A stretch of 64,000 nt of DNA from Paraburkholderia caribensis (GTDB lineage: Bacteria > Pseudomonadota > Gammaproteobacteria > Burkholderiales > Burkholderiaceae), in contig NZ_CP026102.1 in assembly GCF_002902945.1 (NCBI RefSeq), positions 2,356,001 to 2,420,000 of the forward strand. Direction: 5' to 3'. Within the stretch, counting starts at the first letter, position 1; every line of letters begins with the position of its first letter. The notes below the pieces were generated by a model. The model searched no databases and was not told the origin of the DNA. It saw only the letters and a program-made list of their open reading frames with translations. Below are positions 1 through 9,040 of this stretch, in pieces. The position numbers were made by a program, and so were the translations under genes.

Positions 1-1
1 G

Positions 2-103
2 GTCGTCGATGCAAAGGGTCCGCCCGACAAGATCATCGACGGCGGCATGGGAGCGGACTACAACCCGTCGACGTTCAAGATCAAGCTGCCGGGTGAGAAA
101 TGA
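2..103 (+). CDS. Periplasmic sugar-binding protein of an ABC importer, C-terminal fragment
   Basis: Only the last 33 codons are in the window; the frame is open from base 2 to a TGA at 101-103. The tail contains 'NPSTFKIKLPGEK', a lysine-rich end typical of secreted type-1 periplasmic binding proteins. Its stop overlaps the start of the ATPase gene (ATGA, 100-103), so it is translationally coupled to an RbsA/RbsC-type importer. That context, not the sequence, identifies it as the solute-binding component. The ligand cannot be told from this fragment. Confidence 0.7.
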   Translation, partial: VVDAKGPPDKIIDGGMGADYNPSTFKIKLPGEK

Positions 104-1674
104 ACGCGCATATAGCGGGTGTTTCAGGTAATGGCGTCGCGTCCCCGCCCGACGTCATCCAGGTCAGCGGCATCGTCAAGCAGTTCCCTGGCGTCAAGAG
201 CCTCGATGACGTGAGCTTCGGCGTGCGCGGCGGCGAAATTCACGCACTGGTCGGCGAAAATGGCGCGGGCAAATCGACACTGATGAAGGTGCTCGCCGGC
301 GCGTATCTGCCGGACGAGGGCGCATTGTGCTTCGACGGTCAGCCCGTCGCGTGGAAGTCCCCCGCAGACGCAAAGGCGCACGGCGTTCACATCATCTATC
401 AGGAACTCGTGCTGTTTCCACAGTCGAGCGTCGCGCAGAACATCTTCGCGGGGATCGAGCCTCGCACCCGGCTCGGCACCATCGACCACCGTGCGATGAA
501 CGAACGCGCCGCCACGTTGCTGCACGAACTCGGCGTGCAACTCGATCCGCGCGAGCGAGTGGGCGCGCTCTCTGTCGCAAGCCAGCAGATGGTCGAGATC
601 GCAAAGGCGATGGCGAGCGAAATACGCGTGCTCATCCTCGACGAACCGACGGCGGTCATCGCCGGCAAGGAAGTGCAGCTCCTCTTCGACCGGCTGCGCG
701 TGCTGCGCGCGCGCGGCGTCGCAATTATCTACATCTCGCACCGGCTGGATGAAATCTTCGAACTGTGCAACCGCGTGACCGTCATGAAGGACGGCCGCAA
801 GATCGGCACACAAGCCGTGTCGGAAACGACCCGCGCCGAGCTCGTGCGCATGATGGTCGGCCGCGAAATGAAAGACATCTATCCGCCAAAGCCCACGCTG
901 GCCCCGGGCGGCACGGTCCTGATGAACGTCGAAGGTCTGCAGGTCGGCAATCGGGTCGTCGATGCTTCGCTCGCCGTGCGCGCGGGCGAAATCGTCGGGC
1001 TCGCCGGTATGGTCGGCTCGGGCCGCACCGAACTCGCGTCCGGCCTGTTCGGCGCGTTGCCCGCGCGCGGCACCGTCGAAGTGCGTGGCGCGCGCCATAC
1101 GCGTATGACGCCAGCAACGGCGATCCGCCTCGGTCTCGGCTTTGTCACGGAAGACCGTAAATCCGAAGGCTTGCTGATGTACCTGAACGTCGCGCAGAAC
1201 GTCACGGCGACCACCCTCCGGCGCGTGTCCCGGTTTGGATTGCTGAGAGCGAAAGAAGAGCGCACGGCAGGCGCGGATGCAATCCGCGAATACGGCATTG
1301 CGGGCGCGCGGCCTGCGGGCAGCGTCGCGACGCTCTCGGGGGGCAACCAGCAGAAGGTACTCATCAGCCGATGGGTACGCGTGTGCACCAGCGTGCTGAT
1401 TCTCGACGAACCGACCCGCGGTGTCGACATCGGCGCGAAGGCGGAAATCTATCGCCTGATGCGCGAACTGACGGATCGCGGCCTCGGCATCCTGATGATC
1501 AGTTCCGAGTTGCAGGAGGTAATCGGCATGTCCGACCGCGTGCTGGTGATGCGCGAAGGACGTATTGCGGGCGAACTCAGCGGCCAGCAGATGACCGAGC
1601 ACGACATCATGGCGCTCGCAACGGGCGGCGCGCAGCTCGCGCAGACGGGAGGCGCCGATGCGTACGCTCATTAG
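100..1674 (+). CDS. Sugar-type ABC importer, duplicated ATP-binding subunit (RbsA/MglA/XylG family)
   Basis: This 524-residue protein carries two nucleotide-binding domains, the usual layout of carbohydrate uptake (CUT2) ATPases. The first has Walker A 'GENGAGKST' near residue 53 and Walker B 'VLILDEPTAVI' near 184. The second has the degenerate P-loop 'GMVGSGRTE' typical of the family, the signature 'LSGGNQQK' and Walker B 'VLILDEPTRGVD'. It would power uptake of a sugar, polyol or related molecule through the two permeases encoded next. The ATG overlaps the stop of the binding-protein gene by four bases, and its own end overlaps the first permease by 17 bases. The family is certain; the substrate is unknown. 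Confidence 0.95.
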   Translation: MNAHIAGVSGNGVASPPDVIQVSGIVKQFPGVKSLDDVSFGVRGGEIHALVGENGAGKSTLMKVLAGAYLPDEGALCFDGQPVAWKSPADAKAHGVHIIYQELVLFPQSSVAQNIFAGIEPRTRLGTIDHRAMNERAATLLHELGVQLDPRERVGALSVASQQMVEIAKAMASEIRVLILDEPTAVIAGKEVQLLFDRLRVLRARGVAIIYISHRLDEIFELCNRVTVMKDGRKIGTQAVSETTRAELVRMMVGREMKDIYPPKPTLAPGGTVLMNVEGLQVGNRVVDASLAVRAGEIVGLAGMVGSGRTELASGLFGALPARGTVEVRGARHTRMTPATAIRLGLGFVTEDRKSEGLLMYLNVAQNVTATTLRRVSRFGLLRAKEERTAGADAIREYGIAGARPAGSVATLSGGNQQKVLISRWVRVCTSVLILDEPTRGVDIGAKAEIYRLMRELTDRGLGILMISSELQEVIGMSDRVLVMREGRIAGELSGQQMTEHDIMALATGGAQLAQTGGADAYAH

Positions 1675-2611
1675 ACGCCACGTCGCACCGAACGCAGCGC
1701 CATTCATCGTCGCAGTGCTGATCGCGGTGCTGTTTGTCACGGGCACGAACGTCAACGACCGTTTTTCGACGCTGTCCAATCTGCTGAACATCCATCAGCA
1801 GGCGACGGGCCTTGCGCTCGTCGCGCTCGGGCAGACGCTCGCCGTTCTGACAGGGGGCATCGATCTGTCCGTTGGTTCGTTGATCAGCGTGACAGCCACG
1901 CTCACATCCGGCATCTCCGATGCGACCCAAGGCGGATGGGGCATGGCGATTTCGGCCGCGATTGCGCTGTCCGTGATCGTGGGACTGGCCAATGGCCTGC
2001 TCGTGCTCTGGCTGCGCGTGCATCCGCTGATCATCACGCTGGGTATGGGCGCCATCCTGCAAGGCGGCATCCTGTACTACGCGAACGGCCCCGCAGGCAG
2101 CGTGCCGGACGGCTTCGACGCGCTGGCTTATGGACGCTATACCAACGTGCCCGTCACCGCCACCGTGGTGCTGCTTCTTTATGCCGGCGTGTCGTACTTC
2201 ATGCGCAACACGCGTCTCGGCCGGTACGTCTATCTCGTAGGCGACGACGACAATGCGGCGACGCTATCGGGAATTCCCCGCAAACGGGTCATTCTGTTCG
2301 TCTACACGTTCTCGTCACTCTGCGCAGGCCTCACGGGCATTTATCTCGCCGCCCAGTTCGGCTCCGGTCAACCGTATCTCGGCGCCAACTACACGCTTGC
2401 GTCGATCACGCCCGTGGTCGTCGGCGGCACGATTCTGAGCGGGGGGCGCGGCGGCGTCGTCGGCACGTTGCTCGGTGTGTATCTGCTGAGCATGCTCAAC
2501 AATCTGATCAACTTTGCCGGCGTGCCGTCCCAGTATCAGCTCATCGTGCAGGGCATCGCGATCATCGCGGCAGTCTGCGTCAACGTCCAGCAGAAACGGA
2601 GGCTCGCATGA
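1658..2611 (+). CDS. Sugar-type ABC importer permease 1 (RbsC family)
   Basis: A 317-residue polytopic membrane protein of the BPD_transp_2/RbsC family. It has eight to ten hydrophobic segments, the family motif 'LTGGIDLSVGS' near residue 65, and 'GGTILSGGRGGVVGT' near 255. It should form half of the channel fed by the preceding ATPase. The ATG at 1658 lies inside the end of the ATPase gene (17-base overlap), and the next permease starts on its stop codon (ATGA at 2608-2611), so the three are one translationally coupled unit. Confidence 0.93.
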   Translation: MRTLIRRHVAPNAAPFIVAVLIAVLFVTGTNVNDRFSTLSNLLNIHQQATGLALVALGQTLAVLTGGIDLSVGSLISVTATLTSGISDATQGGWGMAISAAIALSVIVGLANGLLVLWLRVHPLIITLGMGAILQGGILYYANGPAGSVPDGFDALAYGRYTNVPVTATVVLLLYAGVSYFMRNTRLGRYVYLVGDDDNAATLSGIPRKRVILFVYTFSSLCAGLTGIYLAAQFGSGQPYLGANYTLASITPVVVGGTILSGGRGGVVGTLLGVYLLSMLNNLINFAGVPSQYQLIVQGIAIIAAVCVNVQQKRRLA

Positions 2612-3579
2612 ACTCAGTTGCTCCGCGCAGCGACGCCACACCGGTGCGCGCGCTGTCGCTGCGTGCCGTACAGCGCTATGGCATCTATCTGTTCCTCGTG
2701 GCGCTGATTGCGCTTTCGGGCGTGTGGTCGCCCACTTTCCTTCGCGCCGATAACGTCGTCAACATGCTGGTGCAGTTCGCGCCGCTCGGCATCGTCGTGA
2801 TTGGCCAGGTGTTCGTGATTCTGGTGGGCGGACTCGACCTGTCGGTTGCCTCCGTAATGGCGACGGCGGCCGTGATCGCCACTGCGTTCGACGACACGAA
2901 CCATTCAGCCCCAGCCGTCTTTGGCGTGACGCTTGTGCTGTGCATCGGTGCCGGCTTGCTCAACGGCCTGCTTGTCACGAAGCGTCAGGTGTCGCCGTTT
3001 CTCGCGACCTTCGCCACCGCCGTCGTGCTCGACGGCCTGCGTTTCGCCTACACGCAGGGCGCGCCTTCCGGCAACGTACCACCGCTCTTTCACGTACTGG
3101 GAACAGGCTCGATTGCGGCAGTGCCCGTCAACGTGCTGCTGCTGTTCGTGTGCACGATCGTATTCGGCACGCTGCTGCATCTGTCCACGTTCGGACGGCG
3201 TGTGTACATGGTGGGCGGCAATGCCGTGGCCGCGAGACTGGTCGGCGTGAGTCCCGACACCGTGCGTATCGCGTGTTACGTGATCAGTGCGCTGCTTGCG
3301 GGGCTGGCGGGACTGATCCTGTCCGGCTATGTCGGCATCGTAGACAACTGGGTGGGCCGCGGCTTCGAACTCGATTCGATCGTCGCCGCTGTCATGGGCG
3401 GGCTCGCGCTCTCCGGCGGCCGCGGCTCGCTGCTGGGCGGCCTCGCGGGTGCAGCCATTCTCGTCATCGTCTTCAACATCGTGCTGCTGATCGGCATGCC
3501 CGTGCAGGCGCAGATCATCGTCAAGGGCGTCATCATCATCGGCGCATCCGCGTGCTACGTGAGCCGCCGGCAACGCTGA
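2608..3579 (+). CDS. Sugar-type ABC importer permease 2 (RbsC family)
   Basis: The ATG at 2608 overlaps the previous stop by four bases and gives a 323-residue protein; the same frame is open for 224 codons upstream, but that part only shadows permease 1. It shows the RbsC-family motif 'LVGGLDLSVAS' near residue 74 and 'GGLALSGGRGSLLGG' near 268, with multiple membrane spans. A pair of different permeases implies a heterodimeric channel, as in some rhamnose-, autoinducer- or inositol-type importers. The operon continues into catabolic genes after a 58-base gap containing a small hairpin. Confidence 0.93.
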   Translation: MNSVAPRSDATPVRALSLRAVQRYGIYLFLVALIALSGVWSPTFLRADNVVNMLVQFAPLGIVVIGQVFVILVGGLDLSVASVMATAAVIATAFDDTNHSAPAVFGVTLVLCIGAGLLNGLLVTKRQVSPFLATFATAVVLDGLRFAYTQGAPSGNVPPLFHVLGTGSIAAVPVNVLLLFVCTIVFGTLLHLSTFGRRVYMVGGNAVAARLVGVSPDTVRIACYVISALLAGLAGLILSGYVGIVDNWVGRGFELDSIVAAVMGGLALSGGRGSLLGGLAGAAILVIVFNIVLLIGMPVQAQIIVKGVIIIGASACYVSRRQR

Positions 3580-3598
3580 ATTTTCCAGATCCACACGA

Positions 3599-3615
3599 GG
3601 CCATTCGAAATGGCC
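3599..3615 (+). other. Small perfect hairpin between transporter and enzyme genes
   Basis: Seven-base arms (ggccatt/aatggcc) with a three-base loop lie between the second permease stop and the dehydrogenase start. There is no T-tract, so it is not a convincing terminator. It could act as an mRNA stability or processing element separating transporter and enzyme messages. The structure is seen; the function is inferred. Confidence 0.45.
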
Positions 3616-3637
3616 CGTCTAAACCAAGGAGTCGAAT

Positions 3638-4708
3638 ATGAGAGCAGTGCGTTTTCACTGTGCGCACGATATCCGGGTCGAGAACGTCCCCGACCCGACG
3701 AGCATGGGCGCGAGCCAGATGATCGTCAAACCGCTGTGGTGCGGCATCTGCGGCACCGACCTGCACGAGTATCAGGCCGGTCCCATCGTCGTGCCGACCG
3801 AGCCGCATGCATTGACGGGAGCAAAAGCGCCTCAGGTTCTCGGTCATGAGTTCAGTGCGGAGGTCGTCGAAGTCGGCAAGGACGTGAAGAACGTGCAGCG
3901 CGGCGACCGTATCTCCGTGATGCCGCTCGCGTCGTGTGGTCAGTGCTACTACTGCGCGCGCGGCATGCGCCATCTCTGCACGAAGATGGGTTGCGTCGGG
4001 CTCAGTTGGGACGGCGGCGGTATGGCCGAATACACAGTGCTCAACGACTATCACGCGAACCGCCTGCCCGACACCGTCAGCGACAAGCAGGGTGCGCTGA
4101 TCGAGCCAGCTGCCGTCGCACTGTATGCCGTGGACCGGGGCGGCGTCACGGTCGGCTCGACGGTGCTGATTACAGGGGCGGGCCCGATCGGCGTGCTTGC
4201 TGCCCTCGCCTGTCACGCAGCGGGCGCCACGAAGATATTCGTCAGCGAACCCAACGCGGCGCGCGCCGCGAAGATGGCCGGCTTCGGCGTCACGACTGAA
4301 ATCTTCGATCCGTCCGACGGCGACCTGCCGCAAAAGATTCGCGATTTGACGGAAGGCGTGGGCGTCGATGTCGCGATCGAATGCGCTGGCAACCAGCATG
4401 CGCTGAACGCCTGTGTCGATGCCGTGCGTTCGGCGGGCGCCGTGGTCCAGGCAGGTCTGCACGTCGGCACAGCGAGTGTCGATCCAATGAAATGGTCGCT
4501 CAAGGACATCCGCATCGAAGGAACGTGGTGTTACCCCGTGACGATCTGGCCGCGCATCATCGGCATGATCGCGAACGGCAAATTCCCGGTCGAAAAGCTC
4601 ATCCACGATCTGATCGATGCCGACGATGTCGTCGAAAAAGGCTTCGACGTGTTGAGCGACAAAGGCAGCGACAAGATGAAGATTCTCATCAATCCCCAGG
4701 TACGGTGA
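3638..4708 (+). CDS. Zinc-dependent alcohol dehydrogenase, (R,R)-butanediol dehydrogenase-like
   Basis: A 356-residue medium-chain dehydrogenase. Catalytic zinc ligands are visible in 'CGICGTD' (residue ~37) and 'GHEF' (~69). The structural-zinc cysteines follow the pattern CxxCxxCx7C around residue 100. The nucleotide-binding loop is 'GAGPIG' near 180. Members oxidise secondary alcohols or sugar alcohols with NAD(P). A strong ribosome site (aaggag) precedes the ATG. Standing between a sugar-type importer and ring-cleavage genes, it probably carries out an early oxidation of the imported compound; the true substrate is unknown and butanediol is only the best-known relative. Confidence 0.88.
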   Translation: MRAVRFHCAHDIRVENVPDPTSMGASQMIVKPLWCGICGTDLHEYQAGPIVVPTEPHALTGAKAPQVLGHEFSAEVVEVGKDVKNVQRGDRISVMPLASCGQCYYCARGMRHLCTKMGCVGLSWDGGGMAEYTVLNDYHANRLPDTVSDKQGALIEPAAVALYAVDRGGVTVGSTVLITGAGPIGVLAALACHAAGATKIFVSEPNAARAAKMAGFGVTTEIFDPSDGDLPQKIRDLTEGVGVDVAIECAGNQHALNACVDAVRSAGAVVQAGLHVGTASVDPMKWSLKDIRIEGTWCYPVTIWPRIIGMIANGKFPVEKLIHDLIDADDVVEKGFDVLSDKGSDKMKILINPQVR

Positions 4709-4712
4709 CGAC

Positions 4713-5621
4713 ATGCCGCAAACGCAAGAGAAACACAACGCACAACAGATCGGCTGGATCGGCCTCGGCAAGATGGGCACGCCGATCGTGCGCAATCTGC
4801 TCGCCGCAGGATTCCACGTGACCGTGTATGACGTCGACGCAGCGCGCATCGACGAGGCCGTTCGACTCGGCGCCCGCCGCGCTGAGGATCTCGCCAGCGT
4901 CGCGCGTTCGGCCCCGCTCGTGTTCTCGATCATTCCCGACGACGCCGTATTGCGTAAGGTCGCGCTCGGTGCACATGGCGTGATCGAAAACGCAAACGAC
5001 GGCGCCGTCTATATCGACATGAGCACGGTCTCGCCCACGGCGTCGGGCGAAGTACGCGACGCGGCGCACAAGCGCGGAATCGGCTATATCTGCGCGCCCG
5101 TATCGGGCAGCACCGTTCTTGCCGACAAGGCGCAGCTAACGGTATTCGCATCCGGCCCGCAAGACGCGTACGACCGCACGTTGCCCGTCTTTGAGGTCAT
5201 GTCGGCGCGCCAGTACTACGTCGGCGAGGATCAGCAGGCACGTTATCTGAAGCTCGCCATCAATCATCTGGTCGGCTCGACGGCCGTGCTGCTGGCTGAG
5301 GCGCTCACGCTCGGCACAAAGGGCGGGCTCGACTGGGCCAGGATGCTGGAGGTGATCGGCGATAGCGTCGCGGCGTCCCCGCTCGTCAAATACAAACTCG
5401 ATCCACTGAAGAATCGGGACTTTTCCCCTGCCTTTTCGTCGCGGCAGATGCTCAAGGACATGTCGCTCGTCGTCGATGCGGGCGCGGACGCCGGCGTGCC
5501 GATGATAGCCGCAGCGCTCGTGCGCGAGCAGTTCGCGCGCTACGCAGAGGGCGATGGTGCGGATCTGGATTTCTTCTCGATCGTGCGCGCCGTCGAAGCG
5601 CAAGCCGGCATTTCCCGCTGA
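4713..5621 (+). CDS. NAD(P)-binding beta-hydroxyacid dehydrogenase (3-hydroxyisobutyrate dehydrogenase family)
   Basis: A 302-residue protein with the N-terminal dinucleotide motif 'GWIGLGKMG' (residue ~14), a substrate-contact loop 'APVSGS' (~129), and 'KLAINHLVGS' (~183) holding the conserved Lys and Asn of this family. These enzymes oxidise beta-hydroxyacids or act as tartronate-semialdehyde-type reductases. It begins four bases after the dehydrogenase stop, so it is co-transcribed. The substrate is not predictable from sequence alone. Confidence 0.88.
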   Translation: MPQTQEKHNAQQIGWIGLGKMGTPIVRNLLAAGFHVTVYDVDAARIDEAVRLGARRAEDLASVARSAPLVFSIIPDDAVLRKVALGAHGVIENANDGAVYIDMSTVSPTASGEVRDAAHKRGIGYICAPVSGSTVLADKAQLTVFASGPQDAYDRTLPVFEVMSARQYYVGEDQQARYLKLAINHLVGSTAVLLAEALTLGTKGGLDWARMLEVIGDSVAASPLVKYKLDPLKNRDFSPAFSSRQMLKDMSLVVDAGADAGVPMIAAALVREQFARYAEGDGADLDFFSIVRAVEAQAGISR

Positions 5622-5651
5622 ACGCTTTTCTCACCACATTCAGGAGTTGCG

Positions 5652-5936
5652 ATGCACTACACCGTCTACTGCCTCGACCATGACAACATGGTCGAACGCC
5701 GTCTTGCCCATTACGAAGCACACAAGGCTTATCTGGCCACCTCGCCCGTCAGGATGGTCATGTCCGGCCCGCTGCTGGCAGGCGATCAGGAAACGATGAT
5801 CGGCAGTTTCTTTCTTTTCGAAGCTGACGAGATCGGCGACGTGATGCGCTTCAACAGCAACGACCCGTTCAACAAGGCGGGCATCTGGCGCAGCGTGGAT
5901 ATCCGTCCGTTCCTCAAGCGCGTCGACAACCGCTAG
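5652..5936 (+). CDS. YciI-family small protein
   Basis: A 94-residue protein of the YciI/YCII fold, recognised by 'AHKAYLATS' followed by 'GPLLAGD' and a C-terminal 'DPFNKAGIW' segment. This fold is related to dehalogenase and muconolactone-isomerase-like ferredoxin folds and often accompanies aromatic catabolism genes. An AGGAG ribosome site lies five bases upstream of the ATG. It sits directly before the ring-cleavage dioxygenase, so a role in handling an aromatic intermediate is likely but not shown. Confidence 0.82.
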   Translation: MHYTVYCLDHDNMVERRLAHYEAHKAYLATSPVRMVMSGPLLAGDQETMIGSFFLFEADEIGDVMRFNSNDPFNKAGIWRSVDIRPFLKRVDNR

Positions 5937-5957
5937 TCACATCAACGGATTCGATCC

Positions 5958-6821
5958 ATGCGAAACCTCGACGAGAACACCATCACGGATGCCGTACTTG
6001 CACGCCACGAACAGGCACCCGATGAGCGGCTCAAGACGATCGTCACGAGTCTCGTGCGGCATCTGCACGGCTTCGCCCGCGAAGTCGGCCTGACCGAGCG
6101 CGAATGGGAAGCCGGCATCCGCTTTCTCACCGATGTCGGCCATATCACCGACGACCGCCGCCAGGAGTTCATTCTGTTGTCGGATACGCTCGGCCTGTCG
6201 ATGCTCGTGACGGCAATGGCGCATCGCAAGCCGAAGGGCTGCACGGAGGCAACCGTTTTCGGTCCTTTCTTCGTCGACAATGCGCCCGAATATCGTAACG
6301 GCGACGACGTCGCCAACGGCGCGCGCGGCGAACCGTGCTTCGTATCGGGTGTCGTGCGCGGCCAGGGCGGCGAGCCGGTAAGCGGCGCGCGCATCGAAGT
6401 CTGGCAGGCGGACGCCGATGGCTTCTACGATGTCCAGACCAGCGACGCCGACACGCATCGCGCAAGAGGTGTGCTGCATAGCCTTGCCGATGGACGCTAT
6501 CACTTTCGCTCGATCGTGGCGGAGCCCTATCCGATTCCTCACGATGGTCCCGTTGGACGCATGCTCGAAGCGCTGGGGCGTCACCCGTGGCGCCCGGCGC
6601 ATCTGCATTTCATGATTACGGCGCCCGGCTATGAACGGCTCGTCACGCACGTGTTCCGCGAGGGCGATCGTTACCTGGACTCGGACGCGGTATTCGGCGT
6701 GCGCTCGTCGCTGATTGCGCCCTGGACTCGCCACGAACGTGGCACGGCGCCCGACGGTACGGTGATGGCGACGCCGTTCAGCACGCTCTCATTCGACTTC
6801 GTCCTGAGTCAATGCCCATGA
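5958..6821 (+). CDS. Hydroxyquinol 1,2-dioxygenase (intradiol ring cleavage)
   Basis: A 287-residue intradiol dioxygenase that would open 1,2,4-trihydroxybenzene to maleylacetate using non-haem Fe(III). The N-terminal dimerisation domain is present, and the four iron ligands can be placed at Tyr157 ('DGFYDV'), Tyr191 ('EPYPIP'), His215 and His217 ('PAHLHF'). Their spacing matches hydroxyquinol dioxygenases. The next gene, overlapping by ten bases, is a maleylacetate reductase, which acts on the expected product. A catechol or chlorocatechol dioxygenase is the alternative, but there is no muconate cycloisomerase nearby. Confidence 0.9.
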   Translation: MRNLDENTITDAVLARHEQAPDERLKTIVTSLVRHLHGFAREVGLTEREWEAGIRFLTDVGHITDDRRQEFILLSDTLGLSMLVTAMAHRKPKGCTEATVFGPFFVDNAPEYRNGDDVANGARGEPCFVSGVVRGQGGEPVSGARIEVWQADADGFYDVQTSDADTHRARGVLHSLADGRYHFRSIVAEPYPIPHDGPVGRMLEALGRHPWRPAHLHFMITAPGYERLVTHVFREGDRYLDSDAVFGVRSSLIAPWTRHERGTAPDGTVMATPFSTLSFDFVLSQCP

Positions 6822-7897
6822 TTGCCTTCACCTATATCAGCCGGCCCGGCCGCATCGTCTTCGGCACGGGAGCGATCGAGCGCCTCGCGGATGAACTGGA
6901 CGAACTGTGCATCCGCCGCGCGCTCGTGCTCTGCACGCCCGAGCAGCGCTTTCTTGCCGACCGCGTGCGCAAGCTCGCGGGCGAGCGATGCGCGGACATG
7001 TTCGATCGGGCCGTCATGCATGTGCCCGTCGAAACCGCGCAGGAAGGAGTCGCGGCGGCGCTCGCAGCGGGCGCGGATGGACTCGTCGCAGCGGGAGGCG
7101 GCTCCACGCTCGGGCTCGCAAAAGCCATTGCGCTCGAAACCTCGTTGCCGATTCTCGCCATTCCGACCACGTACGCCGGGTCGGAGGTCACGCCTATCTA
7201 CGGCATGACGTCGGCGAGCGAGAAAAAAACCGGCAAGAGTTATCGCGTACTGCCGCGCACCGTGATCTACGACGCGTGCCTCACACTGACCTTGCCCGCG
7301 TCGCTGTCGGCGACGAGCGGCCTCAATGCAATTGCGCATGCGGCCGAAGGGCTCTATGCGCAGGACGCCAACCCCGTGATGTCGCTGTTTGCTGAAGAAG
7401 GCATCCGCAGCCTCGCGAATGCGTTGCCGCGCATCGTGAAGCAGCCGGACGATATCGCGGCGCGCGAAGCCGCCCAGTATGGCGCCTGGCTGTGCGGGAC
7501 CGTGCTGGGGAGCGTCGGCATGGCATTGCATCACAAGCTGTGCCACACGCTCGGCGGAATGTTCAATCTGCCGCACGCAGAGACCCATGCGGTGATGCTG
7601 CCTTATTCGATGGCGTTCAATCTGCCCGCGGCGCCAGCCGCCCACGAACGCCTGTGCAAGGCACTGGACACCCGGGAACCCGCCGCGGCGCTGCACGACC
7701 TTGGCCGCTCGCTTGATGCCCCCGCGTCTCTCGATATGCTAGGCCTTCGCTCAAGCGATATTGATGCTGCCGCCACGGCAGCGATGCAGGCTCCCTACTA
7801 CAACCCAAGGCCGCTCTCCCGCGAAGCGGTACATCGCTTGCTGGCGTGTGCTTTCGACGGCATACGGCCCGACAGCCGGACCTTCCAGAGCGTATAG
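6812..7897 (+). CDS. Maleylacetate reductase (iron-containing alcohol dehydrogenase fold)
   Basis: A 361-residue member of the Fe-ADH/maleylacetate reductase family, with 'GGGSTLGLAK' near residue 95, 'IPTTYAGSE' near 117 and histidines in 'HHKLCHTLGG' near 235. It would reduce maleylacetate to 3-oxoadipate with NAD(P)H, sending carbon to the beta-ketoadipate pathway. It overlaps the dioxygenase gene by ten bases, so the two are translationally coupled and work in sequence. Confidence 0.92.
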   Translation: MPMIAFTYISRPGRIVFGTGAIERLADELDELCIRRALVLCTPEQRFLADRVRKLAGERCADMFDRAVMHVPVETAQEGVAAALAAGADGLVAAGGGSTLGLAKAIALETSLPILAIPTTYAGSEVTPIYGMTSASEKKTGKSYRVLPRTVIYDACLTLTLPASLSATSGLNAIAHAAEGLYAQDANPVMSLFAEEGIRSLANALPRIVKQPDDIAAREAAQYGAWLCGTVLGSVGMALHHKLCHTLGGMFNLPHAETHAVMLPYSMAFNLPAAPAAHERLCKALDTREPAAALHDLGRSLDAPASLDMLGLRSSDIDAAATAAMQAPYYNPRPLSREAVHRLLACAFDGIRPDSRTFQSV

Positions 7898-7969
7898 CCG
7901 CGTCCCCTGGCGAAGCGCGCATCCGCAGATTCTTCCTGCCAACATTGCAACTTTCGATATTTACTTTAC

Positions 7970-9040
7970 ATGGACAAACGGGCACTCATCATTGGCGCGA
8001 CGGGCATCGTCGGCGGCAATCTCGCGCAACATCTACTGGCGCGCGGAGGCTGGAACGTAACGGGTCTCTCGCGCGGACGCACCAAAGCGCCCGACGGCGT
8101 CGAATCCGTCACAGCCGATCTCACTTCCGCGCAATCCGTTACGGATGCGCTGCAAGGACAGCATTTCAGTCACGTCTTCTTTACCGCATGGTCGCGACAG
8201 GCAACCGAGCGCGAGAACATCGAAGTGAACGGCGCAATGGTCCGTCACGTGCTGGATGCGCTCGGCCCGACCGGCAAGCTCGAGCACGCCGCGCTCGTCA
8301 CGGGCCTCAAGCATTACCTCGGCCCTTTTGAAGCGTATGCGCAAGGCAATGTCCCGCTCACGCCGTTTCGGGAGGAACAAGGCCGGCAACCCGTCGATAA
8401 CTTCTACTACGAGCAGGAAGACCGGTTGTTCGAAGCCGCGCGTCGATATGACTTCAGCTGGAGCGTGCATCGACCGCATACCATCATCGGCTTCGCGCTC
8501 GGCAACGCGATGAACATGGGCGTCACGCTCGCGGTGTATGCGACGCTGTGCAAGGAAACGGGGCAGCCGTTCGTGTTTCCCGGCTCGGCCGCCCAATGGA
8601 ACAGTCTCACGGATATGACCGACGCGCGCCTGCTCGCGCGGCATCTGGAGTGGGCGTCCACCTCTCCCGCCGCACGCAACGAGGACTTCAACGTCGTCAA
8701 TGGCGACGTGTTCAGATGGAAATGGATGTGGTCCCAGCTCGCGCAGTATTTCGGCATCGAGCCCGCGCCTTTCGACGGCGAGACGCGTCCGCTCGAACAT
8801 CGCATGCAGGATGCGGGCAGGCAATGGGCGGATATCGCGGGCCGCTACCAACTGAAGGAACCGGATATCGGCAAGCTCGTGTCGTGGTGGCATACGGACG
8901 CCGACCTCGGACGTCCGATGGAAGTGTTGACTGACATGAGCAAGAGCCGTAAAGCCGGCTTCCTCGATTATCAGCCCACACCGGATGCGTTCTTCGCGCT
9001 CTTCGATAAATTGAAGCGCGAACGGATCATTCCTTCCTAG
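7970..9040 (+). CDS. PRISE-type short-chain reductase (progesterone 5-beta-reductase/iridoid synthase-like)
   Basis: A 356-residue extended SDR. The cofactor loop is 'GATGIVGGN' at residue ~8. The variant catalytic motif is 'NFYYEQED' near residue 143, with the partner lysine in 'TGLKHYLGPFE' near 109. That arrangement identifies PRISE enzymes, which reduce the C=C bond of enones rather than carrying out classical SDR chemistry. A 72-base gap separates it from maleylacetate reductase. It may reduce an unsaturated ketone intermediate of the same pathway, or serve as an independent detoxifying ene-reductase. Confidence 0.82.
   Translation: MDKRALIIGATGIVGGNLAQHLLARGGWNVTGLSRGRTKAPDGVESVTADLTSAQSVTDALQGQHFSHVFFTAWSRQATERENIEVNGAMVRHVLDALGPTGKLEHAALVTGLKHYLGPFEAYAQGNVPLTPFREEQGRQPVDNFYYEQEDRLFEAARRYDFSWSVHRPHTIIGFALGNAMNMGVTLAVYATLCKETGQPFVFPGSAAQWNSLTDMTDARLLARHLEWASTSPAARNEDFNVVNGDVFRWKWMWSQLAQYFGIEPAPFDGETRPLEHRMQDAGRQWADIAGRYQLKEPDIGKLVSWWHTDADLGRPMEVLTDMSKSRKAGFLDYQPTPDAFFALFDKLKRERIIPS

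Noticed and set aside
124..1791. A 555-codon open frame on the minus strand opposite the ABC ATPase gene
   Set aside because: It is the mirror of a GC-rich coding sequence; its translation is His/Arg/Ala-rich with no domain, while the plus strand has clear ATPase motifs.
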